Assembly: GCF_003070885.1 (NCBI RefSeq)
Contig: NZ_CP028913.1
Span: forward strand, 1,302,001 to 1,366,000
Length of the DNA stretch: 64,000 nucleotides
Source of the DNA: Agromyces badenianii
GTDB lineage: Bacteria; Actinomycetota; Actinomycetes; Actinomycetales; Microbacteriaceae
Reading direction: 5' to 3'
Every line of letters begins with the position of its first letter. The first letter of the stretch is position 1. Below are positions 24,971 through 35,167 of this stretch, in pieces. The position numbers and the translations under genes were made by a program. A model generated the notes under the pieces. It had not been told where the DNA came from. It was given only the letters and a program-made list of their open reading frames with translations, and ran no database searches.

Positions 24971-25924
24971 ATGGACATCGAACGCATTCACACCCCGGTC
25001 ATGCTCGAGCGCACGCTCGAACTCCTGTCGCCGGCCATCGCAGGCGACGGCGCCGTGCTCGTCGATGCCACGCTCGGCATGGGCGGCCACACCGCGGCCT
25101 TCCTCGAGCGGTTCCAGAACCTCACGGTGATCGGGCTCGATCGCGACACCGACGCACTCGGCATCGCACGCGAACGACTCGCGAAGTTCGGCGACCGCGC
25201 GCGATTCGTGCACACGGTCTACGACGGCATCGAGCGCGCCGTGCGTTCCGAGGGGTTCCGAGAGGTGCAGGGCGTGCTCTTCGACCTCGGCGTCTCCTCC
25301 CTCCAGCTCGACCGAGCCGAGCGCGGCTTCGCCTACTCCAAAGACGCTCCGCTCGACATGCGCATGGACTTCACGAGTGGACGCACCGCGGCGGAGGTCA
25401 TCGCCGAGGAGAGCGAGGAGGAGCTGCGCCGGATCTTCCTCGACTACGGCGAGGAGAAGCTCGCGGCGCGCTATGCGCGGGCGATCGTGCGGGCGAGAGC
25501 GGATGCCCCGATCACACGTTCGGCCGAGCTCGTCGCCGTCATCCAGGCCGCGACTCCGGTCGCGGTGCAGCGTCAGGGACATCCGGCCAAGCGCGTGTTC
25601 CAAGCGCTTCGCATCGAGGTCAACGAAGAGCTCTCGGTGCTCGAGCGAGCGATGCCGGCCGCGCTCGAAACGATCGCCGTCGGAGGCCGCATCGTGGTGC
25701 TGGCCTACCAGTCGCTCGAGGACCGCATCGTCAAGCGCGCGCTCAGCGCGGCATCGAGCTCCACTGCCCCCGCCGGGCTGCCGATGGAGCTGCCCGAACA
25801 CCGCCCGCAGTTCAAGCTCCTCGTTCGAGGCGCAGAGCTCGCGAGCGAAGCCGAGCAAGCGGAGAACCCGCGTGCGAAACCGGTGCGACTGCGCGCCGCC
25901 GAACGAGTGAGGAAGCCGTCATGA
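24971..25924 (+). CDS. rsmH: 16S rRNA (cytosine-1402-N4)-methyltransferase
   Basis: The protein has 317 residues from ATG 24971 behind AAGGCGG. The SAM-binding motif VDATLGMGGHTAAFLERF is near residue 33. Further family blocks are GVLFDLGVSSLQLDRAERGFAY, PLDMRMD, GHPAKRVFQALRIEVNEEL and VLAYQSLEDRIVKRAL. It methylates N4 of C1402 in the decoding centre of 16S rRNA. As in most bacteria it is the second gene of the dcw cluster. Its stop overlaps the next start by four bases (ATGA). Confidence 0.97.
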   Translation: MDIERIHTPVMLERTLELLSPAIAGDGAVLVDATLGMGGHTAAFLERFQNLTVIGLDRDTDALGIARERLAKFGDRARFVHTVYDGIERAVRSEGFREVQGVLFDLGVSSLQLDRAERGFAYSKDAPLDMRMDFTSGRTAAEVIAEESEEELRRIFLDYGEEKLAARYARAIVRARADAPITRSAELVAVIQAATPVAVQRQGHPAKRVFQALRIEVNEELSVLERAMPAALETIAVGGRIVVLAYQSLEDRIVKRALSAASSSTAPAGLPMELPEHRPQFKLLVRGAELASEAEQAENPRAKPVRLRAAERVRKPS

Positions 25925-26499
25925 GCGCTCTGCCCGCCCAGTCCCTTCCCGCCCCGCGCCGGGTCGGCCCCGAGCGCGCGCCGCGGCGCCTGCGGCCCGC
26001 GCCGGAACACGCAGGGCGCGCGAAACCGAAGCTCGCCTACGCGGTCATCGCGCTCGGCGGGGTCGCGGTCATCATCGTCGCGCAACTGCTGCTCTCGATC
26101 GCGGTCACCCAGGGCGCGTACGAGATCGACGGACTCCAGATGAAGCAGTCCGCGTTGACCCGTGAAGAGCAGAAACTCGCCGAAGACCTCGATCGCGTGG
26201 AGTCACCCCAGTTCCTGGCCATGAACGCCCAGGGGCTCGGCATGGTGCCGAATGCGAATCCCGTCTACCTCCGGCTCTCCGACGGCGCCGTGCTCGGCCA
26301 GCCGACCGCTGCAGAGGGCGGCCCCGGGGCATCCGAGCCGCTCGTCCCGAATGTGCTGATCGACGGCGTGCCGCCCGATGCCGGGCGGCAAGCGGGGGAG
26401 ACTCCGATCGAGGGAGCACCCGGCCAGGCCGGAGGTGCGGCGGTGGAGGCGCCCGCAGCGCCGCTCGACGGCGGGCTGCCGACACCCGCCACGCACTGA
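25921..26499 (+). CDS. FtsL-like cell division membrane protein
   Basis: The protein has 192 residues. It has a basic Pro-rich cytoplasmic N-terminus, one membrane helix at about 40-62 (YAVIALGGVAVIIVAQLLLSIA) and a short heptad-like region (LQMKQSALTREEQKLAEDLDRV). An Ala/Gly/Pro tail then runs to the C-terminus. Position between rsmH and ftsI, topology and the coiled coil match FtsL, which forms a complex with FtsQ and DivIC/FtsB. The sequence of FtsL is poorly conserved, so the call depends mostly on place. The start overlaps the rsmH stop by four bases. Confidence 0.75.
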   Translation: MSALPAQSLPAPRRVGPERAPRRLRPAPEHAGRAKPKLAYAVIALGGVAVIIVAQLLLSIAVTQGAYEIDGLQMKQSALTREEQKLAEDLDRVESPQFLAMNAQGLGMVPNANPVYLRLSDGAVLGQPTAAEGGPGASEPLVPNVLIDGVPPDAGRQAGETPIEGAPGQAGGAAVEAPAAPLDGGLPTPATH

Positions 26500-26528
26500 C
26501 CGCACGACCGAAGGCGAGGACCGACCGG

Positions 26529-28337
26529 ATGAACCGCACCAGCCGCCACCCGATGCGGCGGATCCTGCTCTCCGCCGCCGTGCTCGTGGCGTTGGTCGGC
26601 GTCTTCGTCGTGCGGCTCGTCGACATCCAGGTGGTGCGCGCTGCAGAGCTGAACGAACAGGCGCAAGAGGCGCGTTCCGAGCCGGTCACGGTGTACGGCG
26701 CTCGCGGCGACATCGTCGATGCGAACGGCAAGGTGCTTGCCGACAGCGTCATGCGATACGACATCGCCCTCTCGCCCAAGCAGGCGGTGAAGGGCCCGGT
26801 CGCGCGGGACGAGCCCGACCCGGCCGACTCCGAGAAGACGAAGCGCGTCGACGTCCCGCTCGAGCAGGTCGCCGCCGAGCTCGGCGCCGTCGTCGGCCTC
26901 ACCGGCGACCAGGTGCAGGGAATCATCAGCGCCGCCCTCGCCGAGAACCCCGACTCGGATTTCGCCTACGTCGCGAAGCTCGTCGACACCGAGACGTACG
27001 AGAAGGTGAAGGCGCTCGACATCCCGTGGGTGGAGCCGTATCAGCACCCGAGTCGGCGCTATCCGAACGGTGCGGTCGCGGGCAACCTCCTCGGCTGGGT
27101 CGGCAGTGATGGCGACCCCCTCGCCGGCGTCGAGCTGTCGGAGGACGAGTGCCTCGCGAGTGAGGACGGCGAGGCCAGCTGGCTGCACAGCCTGCAGGAC
27201 TGGGTGAAGATCCCGGGCACGGAGATCGTGCACAAAGAGGCACACAACGGTGGCACGCTGAAGCTCACGATCGACACCGACCTGCAGTGGGCCGTGCAGC
27301 GCATCGCCCTCGACCGGGCCGAGGAGACCGGTGCCGACTGGGCGACCGTGACCGTCATGGAGGCCAAGACCGGGCGGCTCCTCGCGGTGGCCGACGTGCC
27401 GACGGTCGACCCGAACGACCCGGGTGCGACCGATGAGGACGACCGCGGATCTCGTTCGTTCACGGCTCCGTTCGAACCGGGATCGACCTTCAAGGCGCTC
27501 ACCGCGGCATCCGTGCTCAACGCAGGCAAGGCCGATCCGCTCAGCCAGGTCGTCGCGCCGTACCGCATCATCTTCCCCAATGGTGCGAACATCAACGACA
27601 GCGCAGGGCACGATCCCTTGAACCTGACCCTCACCGGCGTGCTCATCGAGTCGTCGAACACCGGAATGTCGCTGTTCGGCGAGCGGCTCACCGACCGCGA
27701 GCGGTACGACGACATGCGCAAGTTCGGTCTCGGCGAGAAGACCGAGGTCGGGTTCCCCGCCGAGGAGCCGGGCGACCTGCACGGCGACCCCGACGTGGAC
27801 TGGGACAACCAGACCAAGTACGCCACGATGTTCGGCCAGGGCCTGACCACGACCGCCGTGCAGATCGCGAGCGCGTACCAGACCATCGCGAACGCCGGGG
27901 TGCGGATGCCCGTCACCCTCGTCGACGGCTGCGCGAGCGACGACGGCACGGCGACGACGGCCCCCTCGACCGGAACGCAGGTGGTCTCCCCTGAAGCGGC
28001 GGCGCAGACCAGCCAGATGCTCGAGCGCGTCTACCAGGACGCCTGGCTCTCCGACCAGTGGAAGATTCCGGGCTACCGCGTCGCCGCGAAGACCGGCACC
28101 GCCCAGGTGCCCGACGGTGAAGGCGGCTACCTGAAGGGCTACCTCGTCTCCGTCTCCGGGTTCGCTCCGGCCGACGACCCCCAGTTCGTCGTTTCGGTGA
28201 GCATCATGAATCCCGTTAAGATGAATTCGTCCGCCGCATCCGCTCCCGTCTTCCAAGAGGTGATGAGCCAGGTGCTGAAGAAATACCGGACCGTTCCATC
28301 CGGCGCCCCGGCGCCCGAGCTGCCAGCTACCTGGTGA
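26529..28337 (+). CDS. ftsI: septal peptidoglycan transpeptidase FtsI (penicillin-binding protein)
   Basis: The protein has 602 residues. A membrane anchor near 10-30 (ILLSAAVLVALVGVFVVRLVDIQ) is followed by the PBP dimerisation domain (VYGARGDIVDANGKVLADS) and the transpeptidase domain. Active-site motifs are S-T-F-K in FEPGSTFKALTA (acylated Ser), S-S-N in LIESSNTGMSLFG and K-T-G in RVAAKTGTAQVPDG. There is no C-terminal PASTA domain. It cross-links stem peptides at the septum together with FtsW. Beta-lactams would acylate the same serine. The ATG follows GGCGAGGA. Confidence 0.95.
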   Translation: MNRTSRHPMRRILLSAAVLVALVGVFVVRLVDIQVVRAAELNEQAQEARSEPVTVYGARGDIVDANGKVLADSVMRYDIALSPKQAVKGPVARDEPDPADSEKTKRVDVPLEQVAAELGAVVGLTGDQVQGIISAALAENPDSDFAYVAKLVDTETYEKVKALDIPWVEPYQHPSRRYPNGAVAGNLLGWVGSDGDPLAGVELSEDECLASEDGEASWLHSLQDWVKIPGTEIVHKEAHNGGTLKLTIDTDLQWAVQRIALDRAEETGADWATVTVMEAKTGRLLAVADVPTVDPNDPGATDEDDRGSRSFTAPFEPGSTFKALTAASVLNAGKADPLSQVVAPYRIIFPNGANINDSAGHDPLNLTLTGVLIESSNTGMSLFGERLTDRERYDDMRKFGLGEKTEVGFPAEEPGDLHGDPDVDWDNQTKYATMFGQGLTTTAVQIASAYQTIANAGVRMPVTLVDGCASDDGTATTAPSTGTQVVSPEAAAQTSQMLERVYQDAWLSDQWKIPGYRVAAKTGTAQVPDGEGGYLKGYLVSVSGFAPADDPQFVVSVSIMNPVKMNSSAASAPVFQEVMSQVLKKYRTVPSGAPAPELPATW

Positions 28338-28350
28338 GAAAGTTGGGTTC

Positions 28351-29898
28351 GTGACCGGATCGCCTCTCACGGCTCTCCGGCCGAAGCACCCGAGTCCTCG
28401 ATCGCTTCCCGGCCTCGCCGAAGCATTCGGGTTCGCCGTGCTCGGCGAGATCGACGGCATCGAGGTGACGGGCGTCGGCCTGTCGTCGAAGGCCGTCCAG
28501 CCCGGCGACCTCTACGTCGGCGTGCCCGGGCGCAACGCGCACGGTGCTTCCTTCGCAGCCGCTGCGCGAGAAGCCGGCGCCGTTGCAGTGCTCACCGATG
28601 CCGACGGCGCCGAACTGGCCGCCGAGGCCGGTCTGCCGATCCTCGTGACCGCCGACGTGCGCGCCGCCCTCGGCCAGGTCGCCGCCTGGATCCACCGCAG
28701 CGCCGAGAACCCCGCCACGCTCTTCGCGGTCACCGGCACCAATGGCAAGACGAGCGTGGTCTACCTGCTCTACGGCATGCTCCGTCAGCTCGGTGTCACG
28801 GCCGGACTCACCTCGACGGCGGAGCGACGCATCGGCGACGAGGCGGTCACGAGTTCGCTCACGACGCCCGAGGCGAGCGAACTGCACGCGCTGCTCGCCC
28901 GCATGCGCGAGGTCGACGTGCGTGCCGTGGGCGTCGAGGTCTCAGCGCAGGCCCTGTCGCGACACCGCGTCGACGGTCTCGTGTTCGACGTCGTCGGGTT
29001 CACGAACCTCACCCACGACCACCTCGACGACTACTCCTCGATGGACGAGTACTTCGAGGCGAAGCGCGAACTCTTCCAGCCCGAACGATCCCGCCGCGGC
29101 GTCGTCACGGTCGACTCCGAATGGGGTCGTCGCCTCGTCGCCGAGTCGGGCATCCCCGTGACCACGCTCACGACGGTCGACGACGTCGAGGCCGACTGGC
29201 GCGTCACCGTGCTCGACGAGTCCGCCGACCACACCTCGTTCCTGCTCGAGGGCCCCGGCGGTCGACGGCTCGAGACGCAGGTGCCGCTGCTCGGCTGGTA
29301 CATGGCGGCCAACGCCGCCCTCGCGATCGTCATGCTCGCCGAGGCCGGGTACGACCTCGACCTCATCGCCACGACGCTCGAACGCGATGGCGGCGTCGAC
29401 GCCTACATTCCCGGTCGTGCCGAGCGCATCTCCGGCGACCGCGGCCCCGTCGTCTACATCGACTACGGCCACAGCCCCGATGCGTTCCTGCAGACGCTCG
29501 GCGCGATCCGGCGCAGCACCGACGGTCGCATCGTGATGGTCTTCGGCGCCGACGGCGACCGCGACACCACGAAGCGCGCCGAGATGGGGGCGATCGCCGC
29601 CCGCGGCGCAGACGTCGTCGTCGTGACCGACTTCCACCCGCGGTTCGAAGACCCTGCGGCGATTCGCAGCGCACTCATCGCGGGTGCCAGGGCGGCAGTG
29701 CCCGATCGCGAGATCCACGAGATCGCCGACCCGCGCGAGGCATTCCGCGCCGCGCTCGCCCTGGCCGGCGAAGGCGATGCGATCCTCTATGCCGGGCCCG
29801 GACACGAGGACTACCACGAGGTGAAGGGTGTGAAGATCCCGTATTCGGCGCGAGACGACGCCAAGCAGGCCCTGCGAGATGCGGGGTGGCTCGAATGA
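28351..29898 (+). CDS. murE: UDP-MurNAc-tripeptide synthetase MurE, with altered diamino-acid motif
   Basis: The protein has 515 residues. The ATP loop is [14 protein letters not shown] (near 127-140), and [12 protein letters not shown] and [17 protein letters not shown] are standard Mur ligase blocks. It adds the third-position diamino acid to UDP-MurNAc-Ala-Glu. In meso-diaminopimelate enzymes the specificity motif is DDNPR; here residues 426-431 read TDFHPR, so the Asp-Asn pair is Phe-His while Pro-Arg remain. Microbacteriaceae commonly have 2,4-diaminobutyrate, ornithine or lysine in the wall, so a substrate other than diaminopimelate is likely. The start is GTG 28351. The gene overlaps murF by four bases. 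Confidence 0.95.
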   Translation: MTGSPLTALRPKHPSPRSLPGLAEAFGFAVLGEIDGIEVTGVGLSSKAVQPGDLYVGVPGRNAHGASFAAAAREAGAVAVLTDADGAELAAEAGLPILVTADVRAALGQVAAWIHRSAENPATLFAVTGTNGKTSVVYLLYGMLRQLGVTAGLTSTAERRIGDEAVTSSLTTPEASELHALLARMREVDVRAVGVEVSAQALSRHRVDGLVFDVVGFTNLTHDHLDDYSSMDEYFEAKRELFQPERSRRGVVTVDSEWGRRLVAESGIPVTTLTTVDDVEADWRVTVLDESADHTSFLLEGPGGRRLETQVPLLGWYMAANAALAIVMLAEAGYDLDLIATTLERDGGVDAYIPGRAERISGDRGPVVYIDYGHSPDAFLQTLGAIRRSTDGRIVMVFGADGDRDTTKRAEMGAIAARGADVVVVTDFHPRFEDPAAIRSALIAGARAAVPDREIHEIADPREAFRAALALAGEGDAILYAGPGHEDYHEVKGVKIPYSARDDAKQALRDAGWLE

Positions 29899-31307
29899 TC
29901 GCGCTGACCCTTGCCGAGATCACCTCGGCCGTCGGCGGCGGGCTCCGGCTCGACGGCACGCAGGCGACCCCCGACACGATCGTCGACGGCTCCGTCACGA
30001 CCGACTCGCGCGAGGTCGGCGCAGGCGGGATCTTCGTCGCCAAGCGCGGCGAGTTCGACGACGGACACCGCTTCGCACCGGCCGCCGCCGCGCAGGGAGC
30101 CGCGCTGCTCATCGTGGAGCACCCGCTCGACCTGCCCGTGCCGCAGATCGTCGTCGCCGACTCGGTCGACGCCCTCGGTGCGTTCGCGACCGAGGTCGTG
30201 CGCCGGGTGCGAGCCCTCGGGCGCCTCCGCATCGTCGGCGTCACCGGCTCCAACGGCAAGACCACGACGAAGAACCTGCTGCGCACGGTGCTCGAGCGGG
30301 TCGGACCGACCGTCGCCGCGCGCGCCTCGTTCAACAACGAGGTCGGCGCACCGATCACGATGCTCGAGCTCACGAACGAGACCGAGTTCCTCGTCGCCGA
30401 GATGGGCGCCTCGGGAATCGGCGAGATCGCCCGCCTCGTGCGCATGGCCCGCCCCGACGTCGGCATCGTGCTGAAGGTCGGCCTCGCCCACGCGGGCGAG
30501 TTCGGCGGCATCGAACAGACGGTGCGCGCGAAGTCCGAGATGGTCACCGAGCTGCTCGAGACGGATGTCGCGGTGCTGAACGCCGACGACCCGCGGGTGG
30601 TGCCCATGGCGGGCCTCACCGCGGCGCGCGTCGTCTGGTTCGGATTCGGCGAGTCCGCCGACGTGCGAGCCACCGACATCCAGGCCCACGCCCGCGGCAC
30701 CGAATTCACGGTGGCGGTCCGGGGCGGGGAGTCCGCGCAAGTGCGCTTCTCGGTGCTGGGGGAGCACCACGTCATGAATGCACTCGCGGCGATCGCGGCA
30801 TCCCTCGAGCTCGGCGTGCCGCTGCCCGCGGTCGTCGACGCACTCGAGCAGGTGACCCTCGCCGAGCGCTGGCGCATGCAGGTCATGGGCGGCCGAGACG
30901 GCGTGACGATCATCAACGACGCCTACAACGCGAGCCCCGACTCGATGTCGGCCGCACTGAAGACGCTCGCGCAGGTCAAGAATCCGGGCTCCCGCACGAT
31001 CGCCGTGCTCGGCGAGATGAGCGAGCTCGGCGAGTTCTCGGGCGAGGAGCACGATCGCATCGGGCTCCTGGCCGTGCGGCTCGGCATCTCGCAACTCGTC
31101 ATCGTCGGGCAGGGCGCGCGTCGCCTGCACATCACGGCCATCAACGAGGGCTCGTGGGACGGCGAATCCGCCTTCGTCGAGTCCTCCGACGAGGCATTCG
31201 ACCTCGTCACGTCCTCTGTGCGCCCCGGCGACACGGTACTCGTGAAATCGTCGAACTCGGCGGGTCTCCGCCACCTCGGCGACCGACTGGGAGAATGGTT
31301 CTCGTGA
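29895..31307 (+). CDS. murF: UDP-MurNAc-pentapeptide synthetase MurF
   Basis: The protein has 470 residues. It adds D-Ala-D-Ala to the tripeptide precursor. The N-terminal substrate domain has [20 protein letters not shown]. The ATP loop is [19 protein letters not shown] near residue 117, and the C-terminal domain shows [20 protein letters not shown] and [11 protein letters not shown]. All are canonical for MurF. ATG 29895 overlaps the murE stop, giving translational coupling. The final codons overlap the mraY start. Confidence 0.97.
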   Translation: MIALTLAEITSAVGGGLRLDGTQATPDTIVDGSVTTDSREVGAGGIFVAKRGEFDDGHRFAPAAAAQGAALLIVEHPLDLPVPQIVVADSVDALGAFATEVVRRVRALGRLRIVGVTGSNGKTTTKNLLRTVLERVGPTVAARASFNNEVGAPITMLELTNETEFLVAEMGASGIGEIARLVRMARPDVGIVLKVGLAHAGEFGGIEQTVRAKSEMVTELLETDVAVLNADDPRVVPMAGLTAARVVWFGFGESADVRATDIQAHARGTEFTVAVRGGESAQVRFSVLGEHHVMNALAAIAASLELGVPLPAVVDALEQVTLAERWRMQVMGGRDGVTIINDAYNASPDSMSAALKTLAQVKNPGSRTIAVLGEMSELGEFSGEEHDRIGLLAVRLGISQLVIVGQGARRLHITAINEGSWDGESAFVESSDEAFDLVTSSVRPGDTVLVKSSNSAGLRHLGDRLGEWFS

Positions 31308-32401
31308 GAGCACTGCTGACCGCTGGGGCGTTGTCGCTCGCCTTCACGCTGTTTCTGACCCCCTTGTTCATCCGGCTGTTCACCCGGCTCGGCTGGGGCC
31401 AGTTCATCCGCGACGACGGGCCGAAGAGCCACCACGTCAAGCGCGGCACGCCCACCATGGGCGGCATCATCTTCATCCTCGGCACCCTGTTCGGCTACTT
31501 CGTGGCGACGCTCCTCGTGAGCGACGAGCGCCCGACGGCCTCGGGGTTGCTCGTGCTGCTCATGATGGTGGGACTCGGCGTGGTGGGCTTCGTCGACGAT
31601 TTCCTGAAGACCCGCAAGAAGCAGAGCCTCGGGCTCGGCGGCTGGGCGAAGGTGGCCGGACAGGTCATCATCGCGGGCGTCTTCGCCCTGCTCGCGATCC
31701 AGTTCCCGAACGATCGCGGCGTCACGCCGGCAGACACGAAGATTTCGTTCATCCGCGACCTACCGCTCGACTTCATGGTGTTCGGCACCGTCGTCGGCGT
31801 GATCCTCTACGTCATCTGGATCTGCCTGCTCGCGGTCGGCAGCTCGAACGGCGTCAACGTCACCGACGGCCTCGACGGCCTCGCGGGCGGCGCCTCGATC
31901 CTCGCGATCGGCTCGTTCGTCATCATCGGCTTCTGGCAGTTCAACCAGTCGTGCGCCTCGATCGGCTTGAATCCCGACGACCGGTACCGCTGCTACGACG
32001 TGCGTGATCCGCTCGACATCGCGATCGTGGCCACGGCGATCGTCGGCGGGCTCATCGGCTTCCTCTGGTGGAACACGAACCCGGCGAGGATCTACATGGG
32101 CGACACGGGTTCGCTCGCACTCGGCGGCGCCCTCGCGGCACTCGCGATCGTGAGCCGCACCGAGCTCCTCCTCATCCTCATCGGCGGACTCTTCGTGATC
32201 GAGACGGGTTCCGTCATCGTGCAGCGCGCGTACTTCAAGCTCACGCACGGCAAGCGCATCTTCCTGATGAGTCCGATCCACCACCACTTCGAGCTGAAGG
32301 GGTGGGCCGAGGTCACGATCGTCGTGCGCTTCTGGATCATCGGCGGACTCCTCGTCGCGGCCGGCGTCGGCGCCTTCTACTTCGAGTGGCTTCAGAGCTG
32401 A
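31304..32401 (+). CDS. mraY: phospho-MurNAc-pentapeptide transferase MraY
   Basis: The protein has 365 residues with about ten membrane segments. It transfers phospho-MurNAc-pentapeptide to undecaprenyl phosphate, making lipid I. Conserved blocks are [18 protein letters not shown] near the N-terminus, the catalytic Asp pair in [21 protein letters not shown], and the C-terminal [14 protein letters not shown] chose GTG 31304 ([12 protein letters not shown]), which overlaps the murF stop as GTGA and has GGGAG 10 bases upstream. ATG 31295 is possible but has no spacing for a ribosome site. Confidence 0.97.
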   Translation: MRALLTAGALSLAFTLFLTPLFIRLFTRLGWGQFIRDDGPKSHHVKRGTPTMGGIIFILGTLFGYFVATLLVSDERPTASGLLVLLMMVGLGVVGFVDDFLKTRKKQSLGLGGWAKVAGQVIIAGVFALLAIQFPNDRGVTPADTKISFIRDLPLDFMVFGTVVGVILYVIWICLLAVGSSNGVNVTDGLDGLAGGASILAIGSFVIIGFWQFNQSCASIGLNPDDRYRCYDVRDPLDIAIVATAIVGGLIGFLWWNTNPARIYMGDTGSLALGGALAALAIVSRTELLLILIGGLFVIETGSVIVQRAYFKLTHGKRIFLMSPIHHHFELKGWAEVTIVVRFWIIGGLLVAAGVGAFYFEWLQS

Positions 32402-33942
32402 TGACGGATGCCGCTTCGCCCGTGTCCGACCGTCTCGACTCGCTGACCAGCTGGAACGCCGACTGGTCGGGCCTCCGCGTCGTCGTGCTCGGCCTCGGGG
32501 TCACGGGCTTCGCCGTCGCCGACACCCTCGCCGAGCTCGGTGCCGAGGTGCTCGTGGTGGCACCCGACGTCGACGTCGACCGCGCGAGAATCCTCGAGGT
32601 CATCGGTGCTGTGCTCGTGCGGCATCCGCTCGACACCGTGCCCGACGAGATCGTGGAGTTCGCTCCCGAGGTCATCGTCGCCTCGCCCGGGTTCCACCCC
32701 GACCATCCCGTGCTCGCGTGGGCGCAGAGCGGATCGGTCGCCGTCTGGGGCGACATCGAGCTCGCCTGGCGCGTGCGCGACAAGGTGAACGCCGCCGAGT
32801 GGATCCTCGTGACGGGCACGAACGGCAAGACCACGACCGTGCAGATGACGGCCGCGTTCCTGGCCGCCAACGGGCTGCGCGCGGCGCCGTGCGGCAACAT
32901 CGGGGTGCCCGTGCTCGACGCGGTGCGCGACCCGGGCGGCTTCGACGTGCTCGTCGTCGAACTCTCGAGCTATCAGCTGCACCACCTGCCGAAGACCGGG
33001 CCGGGTGCCCTGCACCCGTGGTCGAGCGTCGTGCTGAACATCGCCGACGACCACCTCGACTGGCACGGCTCGCCCGAGGCGTACCGCGCCGCGAAGGCGA
33101 CCGTCTACGAGAACACGAGAGTCGCCTGCGTGTACAACCGCGCCGACGAGGCCACCCGGCACATGGTCGAAGAGGCCGAGGTCGAGGAGGGCGCCCGCGC
33201 GATCGGGTTCGGGCTCGACGTGCCCGGGCCGAGCGATTTCGGCGTCGTCGACGGCATCCTCTGCGATCGGGCGTTCCTCGACGATCGTCGCTCGGCGGCG
33301 CTCGAGATCATCACCCTCGATGAGCTCGATCCACACGGACTCGCCGCCCCGCACGTCGTGGCGAACATCCTCGCGGCGTCGGCGCTCGCCCGCTCGTTCG
33401 GGGTGCCGGTCGGAGTGATCCACGACGCCCTCGGCGACTTCCGTCTCGACGCGCACCGCATCGAGACGGTCGCCGTCGCCCGCGGCATCCGCTGGGTCGA
33501 CGACTCGAAGGCGACGAACCCGCACGCGGCCGAGGCTTCGCTGCGCGCGTTCGGCAAGGTGGTCTGGATCGTCGGCGGCCTGCTGAAGGGCGTCGACGCC
33601 GATTCGCTCGTCGCCGCGCACGTCGGTCGCCTGCGCGCCGCGATCGTGATCGGCGTCGATCGTGCCCTGCTCGTCGCGGCGTTCCGCCGACACGCCCCAG
33701 AGCTGCCGCTGTTCGAAGTGGTGACGGATGACACTGAAGCCGTGATGCCCGACGCGGTCGCCTTGGCCGCGGCGGTCGCTGAAGAGGGCGACACCGTGCT
33801 CCTCGCGCCCGCTGCGGCGTCGATGGACCAGTTCGCCGACTACGGCGATCGCGGACGGCGGTTCCACGAGGCGGTCGGATCGATGCTGGGAGGTGAGGCG
33901 GATGGCGACTCCGCCCCGCGCGAACCGCTCCCAGGAGCCTGA
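32401..33942 (+). CDS. murD: UDP-MurNAc-L-alanine:D-glutamate ligase MurD
   Basis: The protein has 513 residues, slightly longer than the usual ~450. It has a Rossmann-like N-terminal domain (VVVLGLGVTGFAVADTLAELG), the ATP loop [38 protein letters not shown] and the C-terminal block WVDDSKATNPHAAEASLRAF with VWIVGGLLKGVD. It adds D-Glu to UDP-MurNAc-Ala. The start ATG shares its A with the mraY stop. The C-terminus overlaps the beginning of ftsW by 41 bases. Confidence 0.96.
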   Translation: MTDAASPVSDRLDSLTSWNADWSGLRVVVLGLGVTGFAVADTLAELGAEVLVVAPDVDVDRARILEVIGAVLVRHPLDTVPDEIVEFAPEVIVASPGFHPDHPVLAWAQSGSVAVWGDIELAWRVRDKVNAAEWILVTGTNGKTTTVQMTAAFLAANGLRAAPCGNIGVPVLDAVRDPGGFDVLVVELSSYQLHHLPKTGPGALHPWSSVVLNIADDHLDWHGSPEAYRAAKATVYENTRVACVYNRADEATRHMVEEAEVEEGARAIGFGLDVPGPSDFGVVDGILCDRAFLDDRRSAALEIITLDELDPHGLAAPHVVANILAASALARSFGVPVGVIHDALGDFRLDAHRIETVAVARGIRWVDDSKATNPHAAEASLRAFGKVVWIVGGLLKGVDADSLVAAHVGRLRAAIVIGVDRALLVAAFRRHAPELPLFEVVTDDTEAVMPDAVALAAAVAEEGDTVLLAPAAASMDQFADYGDRGRRFHEAVGSMLGGEADGDSAPREPLPGA

Positions 33943-35167
33943 GCGGCCGGGCGTCTCGGCCGCCCGCATCCGCCTCGGCCGCGTCTTCCGCGTCGAGTCG
34001 GCCGACTATTTCCTGCTGCTCGGCACCACGCTCTTCCTGGTCGTCTTCGGCCTCGTCATGGTGCTGTCCGCTTCCGTCGTGCAATCGCATCTGGAAGACG
34101 AGAGCTTCTTCGCCCAGGCGCTGCGCCAGGGCCTCTTCGCCGTCTTCGGCATCCCGATCATGCTCATCGCGAGCCGCTTGCCCGAGCGGTTCTGGATGCG
34201 AGTTGCGTGGCCGACCCTCATCGTCTCGTGCGCGTTGCAGCTCCTCGTCGTGGCGACCCCGCTCGGCATCGAGGTCGGCGGCAACACGAACTGGATCCAG
34301 CTCGGCCCGCTCCAGTTCCAGCCGTCGGAGCTCATCAAGGTCGCCCTCGTCATGTGGCTCGGCTTCATCGTCACGAAGAAGGAGGCCCTGCTCGGCGACT
34401 TCGTGCACGGCATCCTCCCGATCATCCTCGTCGGCGGCGGGGCGATCGGGCTCGTGCTGCTCGGCGGCGACCTCGGTACCGTCATGATCATGGGAGCGAT
34501 GCTGCTCGGCGCGCTCTTCCTCATCGGAGTGCGCCTGCGGCTGCTCCTCCCGCCGATCTTCGCCGCCATCATCATCTTCGTGCTCGTCGCGGTCTCGAGC
34601 GAGAACCGCATGCGGCGCATCACCTCGTTCCTCGACTCGAACTGCGAGAACGGCGGCACCGGCGACGCGATCAGCGAGTGCTGGCAGATCCTGCACGGTT
34701 CGTTCGCCCTCGCCAACGGCGGCATCTTCGGCGTGGGCCTCGGCAATTCGACCGCCAAGTGGTCGTGGCTGCCCGCCGCCGACAACGACTTCATCTTCGC
34801 GATCATCGGCGAGGAACTCGGGCTGATCGGCGCCATCGTCGTCATCGTCATGTTCGTGGTGCTCGCGGTCGCACTCACCCGGATCCTGCGCGGCGCGCGC
34901 ACTCCGTTCGCCCGCACCGCGTCAGCCGCCGTGCTCGTGTGGGTCATCGGGCAGGCATGTGTCAATATCGGTGTCGTGCTCGGCGTCTTCCCCATTCTCG
35001 GAGTGCCGCTGCCCCTCGTCTCCGCGGGTGGCACGGCCCTGCTCACCACGCTCTTCGCGATCGGCATCGTGCTCTCGGTGGCGCGCGACCCCGACGCGCC
35101 GGAGCGCGCCGCGGCGCGCTCGGCGGGGAGCGGCGGGCGAGCGGCCTCGCCGCGGACGACACGATGA
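33902..35167 (+). CDS. ftsW: septal glycosyltransferase FtsW
   Basis: The protein has 421 residues with about ten membrane helices of the SEDS family. It polymerises lipid II into glycan strands with FtsI. Signature segments are [42 protein letters not shown], the catalytic-loop region [27 protein letters not shown] and the C-terminal [23 protein letters not shown] 33902 lies 9 bases after GGGAGG; GTG 33893 is a less likely alternative. It overlaps the end of murD and its stop overlaps the murG start. Confidence 0.95.
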   Translation: MATPPRANRSQEPERPGVSAARIRLGRVFRVESADYFLLLGTTLFLVVFGLVMVLSASVVQSHLEDESFFAQALRQGLFAVFGIPIMLIASRLPERFWMRVAWPTLIVSCALQLLVVATPLGIEVGGNTNWIQLGPLQFQPSELIKVALVMWLGFIVTKKEALLGDFVHGILPIILVGGGAIGLVLLGGDLGTVMIMGAMLLGALFLIGVRLRLLLPPIFAAIIIFVLVAVSSENRMRRITSFLDSNCENGGTGDAISECWQILHGSFALANGGIFGVGLGNSTAKWSWLPAADNDFIFAIIGEELGLIGAIVVIVMFVVLAVALTRILRGARTPFARTASAAVLVWVIGQACVNIGVVLGVFPILGVPLPLVSAGGTALLTTLFAIGIVLSVARDPDAPERAAARSAGSGGRAASPRTTR

